Below, one piece after another: positions 1 to 6,994 of a DNA stretch of 20,629 nucleotides. Numbering within the stretch: the first letter of the stretch is position 1; each line of letters starts with the position of its first letter. Under the pieces are notes generated by a model that was given only the letters and a program-made list of their open reading frames with translations, searched no databases and was not told the DNA's origin. The translations under genes were made by a program, and so were the position numbers. The stretch is from an uncultured Ruminococcus sp. Lineage in GTDB: Bacteria > Bacillota > Clostridia > Oscillospirales > Ruminococcaceae. The DNA lies in NCBI GenBank assembly GCA_937894495.1, contig CALCRR010000323.1, positions 1-20,629 on the forward strand, written 5' to 3'.

Positions 1-226
1 GTGCGCCCTCGTTCAGCGTAATGCTTGCTGTCTTATCGCCCGTTGTAATGTCCACTCCGGCAGGGATCGTCACCGTGTAGGACGGATCAACGTCATACTT
101 TACGGTAAGTCCACCCTCCGGCGGAACGGTATCGGGCTTTATCTCCGTGTCGGCAAATGCACTCATCGGGGCGATGAGCATTGCCGCTGTAATCAGTGCG
201 GATAGACCGCTTATCAGTTTTTTCAT
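1..226 (-). CDS. Secreted protein with Y-T-V-T-I-P module, C terminus outside window
   Basis: The 5' part of a minus-strand gene; 75 codons are visible and it runs off the left edge. The start ATG (226-224) has GGAGGTAACC just upstream. Residues 1-26 are a clear signal peptide: MKKL, a hydrophobic core, then a cleavage-type M-S-A-F-A followed by D. The mature part reaches a VKYDVDPSYTVTIPAG segment, the same opening as the module in the two genes upstream of it. The gene lies 18 nt downstream of the 298-aa gene and should be the fourth gene of the operon starting near 3919/4021. Seen: signal peptide, RBS and motif. Inferred: an exported cell-surface or extracellular protein. Function is unknown. 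Confidence 0.8.
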   Translation of the reverse strand, partial: MKKLISGLSALITAAMLIAPMSAFADTEIKPDTVPPEGGLTVKYDVDPSYTVTIPAGVDITTGDKTASITLNEGA

Positions 227-244
227 TGCGGGTTACCTCCTTAT

Positions 245-1141
245 TTATTCTGTTAATGTAACAGGTATTTCTACGTCATTTACCTTGATATTATCCAGTG
301 TAACATTATAAGAAGAATATACATTGGATCCTTTTGTCATAGTATAAGTATTATTGGTTGTATCAAATGTATACTTGACACAGAAAGTGTCTACATATGT
401 AGGGTCGCTCGGGAGATAATCGCCATTAACTGTAGATGTAATTGTAAAATGACTATCATCTGTCTTTTCCATAATAGCAAATTGTCTGTACTGATTACTT
501 GTAAAAGTAAATGTACCGTCGTCATTTCTGAATGAACGAGTTACTGTACTGCCAATTGCTTCATGTTGCAAGGAAATAGTCGTCCCGCTCACGAATACAT
601 CTGACAATGAGGGTGCAGGACTCTCCACCGCGATACCAAACGTCAGCGTTTCGGTATGTGTGCCTGCAAAGGTAGGGGCACTGGTGGAGTCCTTGATGAA
701 CTTTATATCGACTTTTTGCTCTGCTGCCTTGCTCTCAAACTCAGCAACCTTTCCACCGAGTGCTACGGTGTCACTGCCTGCCTTAATGGTGTACTTCACG
801 GTAGAATCACCTTTCTTGGCATTGAATATGGTAGAGTTCGCTGTGGTAGTGTTGCTTGCTTCTGATAGTGTTACAACCACCTTTTCTCCGCTTGCGAGAA
901 GAACATTCTCCGCCTTGATTGTCTGTGCTGTGGCGGCAGTTTCAGTGTCTGCGATAACTGCGCTGGGCGGAATGGTCACGGTGTACTTAGCCGTAACATC
1001 ATAGGTGGCGGTCATTGTGCCGGATTGTGTTGCACTGCTCTGATTGATCGTTGTATCTTCTGCAAACGCACTCATCGGAGCGATTGCCGATACCATTGTG
1101 AGAGCCATTACAGCCGCCAAAAGTCTTTTCGTGTGTTTCAT
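245..1141 (-). CDS. Secreted two-domain protein with Y-T-V-T-I-P module
   Basis: 298 aa, start ATG at 1141-1139 with AAGGAGGA 6-7 nt upstream. Residues 1-27 form a signal peptide ending M-S-A-F-A. Residues about 44-174 are a beta-rich module that opens with TATYDVTAKYTVTIPPS and closes with FAGTHTETLTFGIAV. Residues about 177-298 are a second domain ending IKVNDVEIPVTLTE, with a DTTNNTYTM segment. Both domains recur in order at the C terminus of the 679-aa protein encoded 18 nt upstream (FDTTTNTYT, ISVNGVDIPVTQA), so the genes are related by duplication. There is no LPXTG motif or C-terminal membrane anchor, so attachment to the cell, if any, is not evident. Not assigned to a named family; an Ig-like beta-sandwich surface component is an inference. 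Confidence 0.82.
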   Translation of the reverse strand: MKHTKRLLAAVMALTMVSAIAPMSAFAEDTTINQSSATQSGTMTATYDVTAKYTVTIPPSAVIADTETAATAQTIKAENVLLASGEKVVVTLSEASNTTTANSTIFNAKKGDSTVKYTIKAGSDTVALGGKVAEFESKAAEQKVDIKFIKDSTSAPTFAGTHTETLTFGIAVESPAPSLSDVFVSGTTISLQHEAIGSTVTRSFRNDDGTFTFTSNQYRQFAIMEKTDDSHFTITSTVNGDYLPSDPTYVDTFCVKYTFDTTNNTYTMTKGSNVYSSYNVTLDNIKVNDVEIPVTLTE

Positions 1142-1159
1142 GTGTAGTCCTCCTTTTTA

Positions 1160-3199
1160 TTAAGCCTGTGTAACGGGTATATCAACGCCGTTTACAGAAA
1201 TAGTATCGATTTGTGTATAATAGTTTGAAGAAGTCCCCCATGTAGCAGGGTGATAAGTATAAGTGTTGGTTGTAGTATCGAAAGTATATATATCTAAACC
1301 ATCTACTCCTTGATATTCAATCGATGTTATCGAAAGATCTGTATCTGGGGAGTATTTTACGACAAAATGTGTATCATCCAATTTAGTTACAGCACATACT
1401 GGTCGTACCGCATTCGGCATACTTGTTGCAGTAAACACCCCGTCCTTATACTCAAAATCATAACCACCTGTTCCAAACACAGTACCTGCAATTCTATGTC
1501 CTCGTGTTACATACACAGTAATGGTTGAATTATTATCAAATACCGAAGCCAGTGAAGGTGCGGTGGTAGCAGTATCTTGCACCGAGATACCAAACGTCAG
1601 CATTTCGGTGTGTGTGCCGGCGTAGGTGGGGTTGCTGCCCTCGACCTTTGCGAAGGTCAGCGTCTGTGTGCCGCCCTCGGTAAAGGTCAGCGCAGTACCG
1701 CCGTCAGCAACATCAGCAGAGCCGTTGTTTATCGTGTACTGAACGGTGGAATCTTTCGCATCGTTCTTCGCATTGAACGTTGTCTTTCCGATTTCGGTGT
1801 TATCGCCGTCAACAGTAATGTTTATCTTCGCACCGTCGGGGAGAGTGACATTTTCCGCCTTGAATTCAGCCGTTCCGCCGTCAATGGAGACGGCAGAGGG
1901 GATAGTTATGGTGTAGGTGGGGTCGATTTGCGGTTCATCGCCTTCCTCAAACTCCGTCTTGACAGTCACGTTTTTCTTCGGCATTGTGAACGAATACTTT
2001 GAGCCTTCCGTAACTGTAGTCAGTTCAACATTAGAGGGTGGTAACGTTCCATTGGATTCGGAAGGGTATACCGAAACAAAAAGACTATTCCAATAATCCG
2101 AGGTATCGAATAACATAATTCTTGTGATCTTGTTATCTGAAATACTGAAACTCCAATTAATAACTCCACAATTAAACGACACACCATAACTTCCAACGTT
2201 AAAATCACTTATATTTTCAGTCTCAGCAACAAGTGTAGTACCGTTGTATACAACAAATTTATTATCCTCGACTTTGCAGGTATATCCACTAAAATCATAA
2301 TCATTATCACCTGCAAAAACCGCAGTCCCCATTAGGGATACAAGATCGCTGAATTCTTCGACTTTCTCTTTTGAAGTTGAAATCGAAATAGTTTTGAGCT
2401 TATAGCCTGTATCGGGTTTGACAGTAAGCGTTACGGTCTCACCGGCTTCTGCTGATGTGACATCAGCGCCGTCTACGCTTGCGGTAACAGAACCGTTAAC
2501 CGAATTATCTGTTATACTGAATATTGGGAGTTTCCATGTGAGCGTCTTTCCATTCAGTTTATCGCCCTTAGAGAGTTCGCCTGTTAATTCCATTTCGGTA
2601 TCACCCTCAAAAAGAGAATAATTACCGTCATCGGAGTAAAAAAGCTTTGCCGAGTAATAGAATGCACCATTTGCGACTGTCAAAGAGCTTTCCGATTCGG
2701 GACGAATGAATGTTACTCTCCTGCCATATGTAGAAGAATAGAATGCATCTGATCCTATACTTGTAATGCTGGACGGAATGGTGATCGTATTAAGGGAATC
2801 ACAGTGCATAAAAGCGCGTTCACCAATGTTTGTTACCGTATCAGCGATAGAAAGACTTGTTAAGTTATCAAAGTTGGAAAATGCGTAATCACCTATTTCT
2901 GTTACTCCATCGCTTATAACAACAGAAGTTACGCTGTTTCTAACATCATACCATGGAACAGTGCTACCTCCGTATTCATCGGTATTATAATTATCCATAG
3001 CACCATTGCCGCTTACAGTCAGCTTGCCTGCATCATCTAAAGTGAGTGTGCAGGAACCGCTTGTCCAAGTATCAATAGTCGCTGCACTCGCCGTTATAGC
3101 TATATCAGACAGCCGCAAGCCGCTAAACGGCAGACCTCCCGATGATGAAACCACCACAGCCAGCGCACACAGCGCCGCTGTGATTTTCTTTCCTTTCAT
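1160..3199 (-). CDS. Large secreted LRR / bacterial-repeat protein with Y-T-I-T-I-P module
   Basis: 679 aa, ATG at 3199 with GGAGTTGAGAGA upstream. Residues 1-39 are a signal peptide ending ITASA. Residues about 90-150 hold BspA/LRR_5-type leucine-rich repeats, with the typical rhythm of V-T-E-I-G-D-Y-A-F and I-T-S-I-G-S-D-A-F. Residues about 226-275 start a beta repeat of the bacterial-repeat (Flg_new_2-like) type (VTLTVKPDTGYKLKTI). Its usual ending (YSFTMPKKNVTVKTEFE) appears only at about 402-418, so some 120 residues are inserted inside it. Residues 428-541 are the Y-T-I-T-I-P module, and 548-679 the C-terminal domain shared with the 298-aa neighbour. Spacing to both neighbours is 11-18 nt, so it is in the operon. 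LRR_5 proteins are commonly surface or adhesive; binding function here is inferred. A truncated paralogue lies at 20452-20092. Confidence 0.83.
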   Translation of the reverse strand: MKGKKITAALCALAVVVSSSGGLPFSGLRLSDIAITASAATIDTWTSGSCTLTLDDAGKLTVSGNGAMDNYNTDEYGGSTVPWYDVRNSVTSVVISDGVTEIGDYAFSNFDNLTSLSIADTVTNIGERAFMHCDSLNTITIPSSITSIGSDAFYSSTYGRRVTFIRPESESSLTVANGAFYYSAKLFYSDDGNYSLFEGDTEMELTGELSKGDKLNGKTLTWKLPIFSITDNSVNGSVTASVDGADVTSAEAGETVTLTVKPDTGYKLKTISISTSKEKVEEFSDLVSLMGTAVFAGDNDYDFSGYTCKVEDNKFVVYNGTTLVAETENISDFNVGSYGVSFNCGVINWSFSISDNKITRIMLFDTSDYWNSLFVSVYPSESNGTLPPSNVELTTVTEGSKYSFTMPKKNVTVKTEFEEGDEPQIDPTYTITIPSAVSIDGGTAEFKAENVTLPDGAKINITVDGDNTEIGKTTFNAKNDAKDSTVQYTINNGSADVADGGTALTFTEGGTQTLTFAKVEGSNPTYAGTHTEMLTFGISVQDTATTAPSLASVFDNNSTITVYVTRGHRIAGTVFGTGGYDFEYKDGVFTATSMPNAVRPVCAVTKLDDTHFVVKYSPDTDLSITSIEYQGVDGLDIYTFDTTTNTYTYHPATWGTSSNYYTQIDTISVNGVDIPVTQA

Positions 3200-3211
3200 T
3201 CTCTCAACTCC

Positions 3212-3763
3212 TTACTTTGCAATCAGCACTGTCTCGACATTTGCTCCGTTAAGGGGCGTTTCACCGTCAAGTGCAATGGTTGTGATTTTTATTGTAGCCG
3301 GATATTCGCCCTCTGCAAGAGACTTGTTCAGATGAACGTCATAAATGCAGTCGCCGGGCTTGACGTATTTCGATTCAAAGATCGTTTCACCGCTGTCCTT
3401 CAGCACGATTTCAAACTTGAAGTAACAGGGATTGCCTTCGGGGTTCATCAGAGCCATCTGCACATCTTCCGTGTCCTTGGCAATAGTTATCGTGGGGTAG
3501 CCGGGTATCTTGATACCGACTTCTTCACCGCCCTCGTCTTTTGGCTTTTCGCCCGTGTATTCGCCTGCATTTTCGTCAAGCTCGATAGAGGGCTTAGAGC
3601 TGTCCTCCGTATCGGAAACCGTGGTTTCAGGCTGTTTGTCCCCAAACCACTTATTCCAGTTCGCACCGAGGGTAATTCCTCCGACAAGTAAGAGCAAAAT
3701 AATAATAACGGCAATGATGATATGCTTTTTCTGTATCGTAATGCCGTCCTTCTTTTCGCTCAA
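3212..3763 (-). CDS. Single-pass membrane protein with extracellular beta domain, first gene of surface operon
   Basis: 183 aa from a TTG start at 3763-3761, chosen because GGAGGTGG (3777-3770) sits 6 nt upstream; a TTG at 3784 would give 190 aa but places the RBS inside the gene. Residues 1-12 are charged, 13-36 a hydrophobic segment (IIIAVIIILLLLVGG), followed by an acidic linker rich in E, D, S and T (about 45-85). A C-terminal domain of about 100 residues begins near GYPTITIAKD and ends NGANVETVLIAK. The topology suggests N-terminal anchoring with the C-terminal domain outside. It directly precedes the 679-aa secreted gene (12-nt gap), and an almost identical C terminus precedes the related truncated gene at the window's right end, so the pair is a conserved unit. 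No named family recognised; a membrane-bound partner of the secreted proteins is an inference. Confidence 0.8.
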   Translation of the reverse strand: MSEKKDGITIQKKHIIIAVIIILLLLVGGITLGANWNKWFGDKQPETTVSDTEDSSKPSIELDENAGEYTGEKPKDEGGEEVGIKIPGYPTITIAKDTEDVQMALMNPEGNPCYFKFEIVLKDSGETIFESKYVKPGDCIYDVHLNKSLAEGEYPATIKITTIALDGETPLNGANVETVLIAK

Positions 3764-3782
3764 AAATACCACCTCCAACAAC

Positions 3783-3828
3783 AAAAGCGCACCCCACAGG
3801 AAACACTTATCCCATAGAGTACGCTTTT
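3783..3828 (-). promoter_or_regulatory. Leader hairpin just upstream of the surface operon RBS
   Basis: In the minus-strand transcript AAAAGCGUAC (3828-3819) pairs with GUGCGCUUUU (3792-3783): 10 bp including one G-U pair, with a 26-nt loop. The second arm ends in UUUU followed by GUUGUUGGAGG, so the RBS begins 5 nt after the stem. It could be an attenuator-like structure or a stabilising 5' hairpin. I do not recognise a riboswitch class. Confidence 0.4.
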
Positions 3829-3867
3829 ATTACCAAATATTCAATTGAAAAAAGGGCGCAGTTATGT

Positions 3868-3888
3868 CTTGCTTGCTTGCTTGCTTGC
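3868..3888. repeat. Tetranucleotide tandem repeat (CTTG)x5
   Basis: Five perfect CTTG units and one extra C; on the minus strand, GCAAG repeats. It begins 3 nt downstream of the -10 box of promoter P1, so it covers the expected transcription start and first transcribed bases. Tetranucleotide tracts can change length by slipped-strand mispairing; whether this one varies is unknown. Confidence 0.75.
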
Positions 3889-3890
3889 GC

Positions 3891-3919
3891 ATTATACCGC
3901 ATAACCATAACCTTGTCAA
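3891..3919 (-). promoter_or_regulatory. Sigma-A promoter P1 of surface operon
   Basis: On the minus strand TTGACA (3919-3914), a 17-nt spacer and TATAAT (3896-3891): a full match to the vegetative consensus. The expected start site is near 3884, leaving a leader of about 120 nt before the TTG start at 3763. Confidence 0.8.
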
Positions 3920-3992
3920 CCCTTTCTGCATAAAGTTTACAAAAAATTTACATTTTGCCGATTACCGGCAGTAAACCCTCACTAATGTAATT

Positions 3993-4021
3993 ATTATAGC
4001 ACAAATTCATAGATTTGTCAA
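3993..4021 (-). promoter_or_regulatory. Sigma-A promoter P2 of surface operon
   Basis: On the minus strand TTGACA (4021-4016), 17-nt spacer, TATAAT (3998-3993), preceded by TGC (extended -10). It is also a full consensus match, 102 bp upstream of P1 and on the same helical side only approximately. It drives the same operon. Confidence 0.8.
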
Positions 4022-4115
4022 GGCTTTTCCGAAATTTTTACAGCATTTTTCACTGGGGAAATTTCAAATTAAATTATACTATTGGTAAACTTCTACAATC
4101 CGGATTTATTAAGGC

Positions 4116-4149
4116 AAAAAAGCGATACCTTCTGTTAGTGAGGTATCGC
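4116..4149 (-). terminator. Rho-independent terminator of the histidine kinase operon
   Basis: Read on the minus strand, GCGATACCT (4149-4141) and AGGTATCGC (4130-4122) form a perfect 9-bp stem with a 10-nt loop, followed by TTTTTT (4121-4116). It lies 81 nt after the kinase stop codon and separates the kinase operon from the surface operon promoters. Confidence 0.85.
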
Positions 4150-4230
4150 CTTGCTTGATATTCTGTCTTTGATCCTATTATTATAGCAAAATCGTCTGTT
4201 TATCGCTGTTTTATTTGGTGCGTAAGGTGT

Positions 4231-6969
4231 TCAATTGGGAAGCCTTGTGACGATGGACATTCCAAGACCTGTGCCCTCGATGTGGCGGTTGCGCTTTTCA
4301 TCCAGCCGCCTGAAGGATTCAAACAGTGCGCTGATATCCTCCTCGCGGATACCTATTCCCGTATCCGACACCTCCACATAGAGCTCTGTTTCGCTGCCGG
4401 AGGTGTTTTCGCTTCTGATGACCATTTTCACCCTGCCATGCTCTGTATACTTGACAGCATTGGTGAGCAGATTGAGAATGACCTGCTTTATTCGCATATC
4501 ATCGCCCTTGAGTACGCTTGGCAGCTGTTCGTCCGCTTCAACGGTGAATTCCAGACTCTTGGCGGCGACCCTCGGCGCGACTGAAGTGACAAGGTCGTTT
4601 ATCATAGCCGCAGTCTCGTACTCCGCAGGGATTATCTCCATTTTGCCGTCCTCGATCTTGGAGAAGTCCAGTATCGAATTAATAAGCGAGAGCAGTGTCC
4701 TGCCGGAGCTCTGGATATTGGCGGCGTACTCCCTGATGTTCTCATCCCCGCTCTCGTGGATTATCATTTCGTTCATTCCCAGCACAGCGTTGATGGGCGT
4801 TCTTATCTCGTGGGACATCTGTGCAAGGAAATCACTCTTTGCCTTGTCTGCCGCGATAGCGGCATCGGCAGATTCCTTGAGCTTGGCATTGGCCTCGTCC
4901 TGAAGCCTGATGAGGCTGGTCATTACCTTATACACTGTGATCACGCAGATTATCATCACGATGATGCAGACGGTCCCGTAGATAAACACGCTCTTATATA
5001 TCGTACCGATGCTGTCCACCACATATATGCTGAAGCCGGAGGCTTCGTTGCGGGTGGCGATAACAGCCTTCAGCTTTCCGTCATAATCCTTGATGAAGCT
5101 GACGTCGCTGTCATTCGGGTCGGTGTCGTTATACGGCAGCCCTATGATATTGACTGAGCTGCTTTCTGTCATCTGGTATCTTCCGAAGGGGTGATTTATT
5201 ATCTCTCCCTTTGCGTCAGCAAGAAAGGCATAGCTGCTGCCTGTATAGCTGCTGCCGAGAATATCCACCAGCTTGTCCATATAGAAATCTATCCCGAAGT
5301 TGCCCAGGAACTCTCCTGTCCTGTCATCATACACCTTTTCGGCGAAGGTGACGCAGTAGAGACCGGTCTGCTCGTCATAGTACGGGGAGGATATGATCCA
5401 GTTCTTGTCGGAAGCCATGAGATCCTTATACCAGCCGCGTTCTTCGACGTGCCAGTCCTCGTCCGGCTCCCAGCCGTTGCTCATCATAACTGTATGCTCG
5501 AATTCTGGGTTGGTCATATAGCTTACCGATATTTCGGGGTACTGACTGGTGATACGGTCAAGATATTTTACCGTTCCCTCATAGTCCTTTAGCATTTCGG
5601 GGTCGGTGGAGATATTGCTGCAGAACATATCAAGAATGCTCTTCTGTATATTGATCCATTCAGCCAGCTGATACTCATAGGTGGTCACCGCTTTCTGCAT
5701 CTGACCGGAGCCGTAGCGGAGGGAGGCTGAAAGATTGATATAGATGCAGATCGCCATTACCAGCAGCAGAGCGCCCAGAATAATAGAACGGAAATGCTTG
5801 CTGACGGTCAGCTCGCGCGCCTGCGGCTTTCTGTGGCTGCGCTTTTTTTCCGCAGCATCTGAAAGCTCGGAGTAGGAGTAGAGCTTGGTAAGCTTTTCGG
5901 AAAGCTCGGTGCCGGCAGATCTGATGTCTACAAACTCCTGCTCATAGTCAATGGAGTTCTTAACGTTCTCCGGGCCGGCACTGGCCATTATCCTGTCAAG
6001 AGGCTCTCTCATCTCGCCTGTAAAGTCCCGCAGGAACTCACGCTCGTCCTCCAGCATCGCCCGATTTCTCTTTTCACGCCGGGAGGTGCCGAGATACATT
6101 GCCACCAGCATACCGAAGATCACAAGAGAGAGACACAGCATCACGATCATTTCGATATAGGAGGTCCTATAGAGCGACCAGTTGTTTTCGCTGACAATAA
6201 GATACCACCCAAATCCAGAGCGGACGGCAAAGAGATTCTCGCCTCTCTGTTCGACAGAGACAGAGCTCTCGCTGTTCTTTACCAGCGAGAATATCCCGCC
6301 GTATTCGGGAATGCTCTGGACAAGGATCTTGCCCACCAGCGTTTCATCCGAGCTTCCGGCAATTATGCCCTCCTCGGTAACGATAAAAGCCTGCTGTGTG
6401 CCCTTTTCGCTCATCTGCCTGATATGCTGCTGGATATTCTCCATAGTATAGTCGGTTGCGACTACCGTATCGCCGTCCACCATTACAGAGACGGTATAGC
6501 AGATGCTGCCTGTCATAGCATCGACATAGGGGTCGGTAACATAGGGCTCGCCGTTTTTCCTGACAGCGCCCTTGTACCAGTTCCTTTCGGTCAGCTCATA
6601 TTCCTCCGGCTCCTCGAAGTCCGGGATTATATGCCAGCTGCTTCCACCTATGTAGGTGTTGAAGCAGACGCCGCCGGTGCTTTCGAGGTTTTCCTGCTTT
6701 TTGAGCTGAATAATATCAGTGAGCTGCTCTCTGCCGTTGTCGTTATCGAGGTATGGGCGCACTTCTATTGCCAACTGCATCGTTTTGAGCTTGGCATCGC
6801 TGATAGTCTCCTCAAGCTCGCTGCCGATGACCTGCAAACGGTCCTCGCCCGACTGCTTGCTCTGAGTTGAGGTAACGTTGAAGACCAGCACTATCTCTGC
6901 GATGCTCGCCGCAACAAGAAGGACAGCAACGACAACCAGCAGAATAATGCTCCGGATATTGGTTTTCAT
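4231..6969 (-). CDS. Double-dCache sensor histidine kinase with degenerate internal HisKA and truncated C terminus
   Basis: 912 aa, ATG at 6969 with AAAGGAGGAGC upstream, 25 nt after the first kinase gene. Order: TM helix (about 7-30); extracellular dCache domain 1 (31-268); TM (about 272-293); HisKA-like segment 309-370 in which the phospho-accepting His is replaced by Gly318 (F-T-G-E-M-R-E-P); TM (about 395-413); dCache 2 (414-660); TM (about 662-682); true HisKA with His720 (M-S-H-E-I-R-T-P); ATPase domain with N, G1 (D-T-G-I-G-I) and G2 (G-T-G-L-G-M) boxes. The protein stops at residue 912, right after S-I-V-T-R-L, so the final strands of the ATPase domain are missing. dCache 1 has the amino-acid-sensor residues Y124, R129, W131, Y132, Y148, D150 and D173. 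Role: membrane sensing and autophosphorylation, perhaps acting with the neighbouring hybrid kinase. The truncation may make it inactive alone. Confidence 0.88.
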   Translation of the reverse strand: MKTNIRSIILLVVVAVLLVAASIAEIVLVFNVTSTQSKQSGEDRLQVIGSELEETISDAKLKTMQLAIEVRPYLDNDNGREQLTDIIQLKKQENLESTGGVCFNTYIGGSSWHIIPDFEEPEEYELTERNWYKGAVRKNGEPYVTDPYVDAMTGSICYTVSVMVDGDTVVATDYTMENIQQHIRQMSEKGTQQAFIVTEEGIIAGSSDETLVGKILVQSIPEYGGIFSLVKNSESSVSVEQRGENLFAVRSGFGWYLIVSENNWSLYRTSYIEMIVMLCLSLVIFGMLVAMYLGTSRREKRNRAMLEDEREFLRDFTGEMREPLDRIMASAGPENVKNSIDYEQEFVDIRSAGTELSEKLTKLYSYSELSDAAEKKRSHRKPQARELTVSKHFRSIILGALLLVMAICIYINLSASLRYGSGQMQKAVTTYEYQLAEWINIQKSILDMFCSNISTDPEMLKDYEGTVKYLDRITSQYPEISVSYMTNPEFEHTVMMSNGWEPDEDWHVEERGWYKDLMASDKNWIISSPYYDEQTGLYCVTFAEKVYDDRTGEFLGNFGIDFYMDKLVDILGSSYTGSSYAFLADAKGEIINHPFGRYQMTESSSVNIIGLPYNDTDPNDSDVSFIKDYDGKLKAVIATRNEASGFSIYVVDSIGTIYKSVFIYGTVCIIVMIICVITVYKVMTSLIRLQDEANAKLKESADAAIAADKAKSDFLAQMSHEIRTPINAVLGMNEMIIHESGDENIREYAANIQSSGRTLLSLINSILDFSKIEDGKMEIIPAEYETAAMINDLVTSVAPRVAAKSLEFTVEADEQLPSVLKGDDMRIKQVILNLLTNAVKYTEHGRVKMVIRSENTSGSETELYVEVSDTGIGIREEDISALFESFRRLDEKRNRHIEGTGLGMSIVTRLPN

Positions 6970-6994
6970 CGGCGCTCCTCCTTTGCTTTGTTAT

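Larger units (their letters stand above)
3764..4230. other. 467-nt intergenic region between kinase operon and surface operon
   Basis: No gene is supported here. Read on the minus strand it holds, in order, the terminator of the kinase operon (4149-4116), a plain AT-rich stretch (4115-4022), consensus promoter P2 (4021-3993), consensus promoter P1 (3919-3891), a five-unit CTTG tandem repeat, a leader hairpin (3828-3783) and the RBS of the membrane-protein gene. Confidence 0.7.

Noticed and set aside
656..1004. Plus-strand open frames opposite the 298-aa secreted gene
   Set aside because: They are antisense to a gene with a signal peptide, RBS and conserved module, and have no RBS themselves.
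3868..3888. CTTG repeat as a CRISPR or ribosomal-slippage element
   Set aside because: The unit is 4 nt with no spacers and lies outside any coding frame.
4180..4222. Possible third minus-strand promoter with a TATAAT near 4191
   Set aside because: The region 17 nt upstream reads CAGCGA-like, with no -35 match, and a terminator would stop transcripts within about 50 nt.
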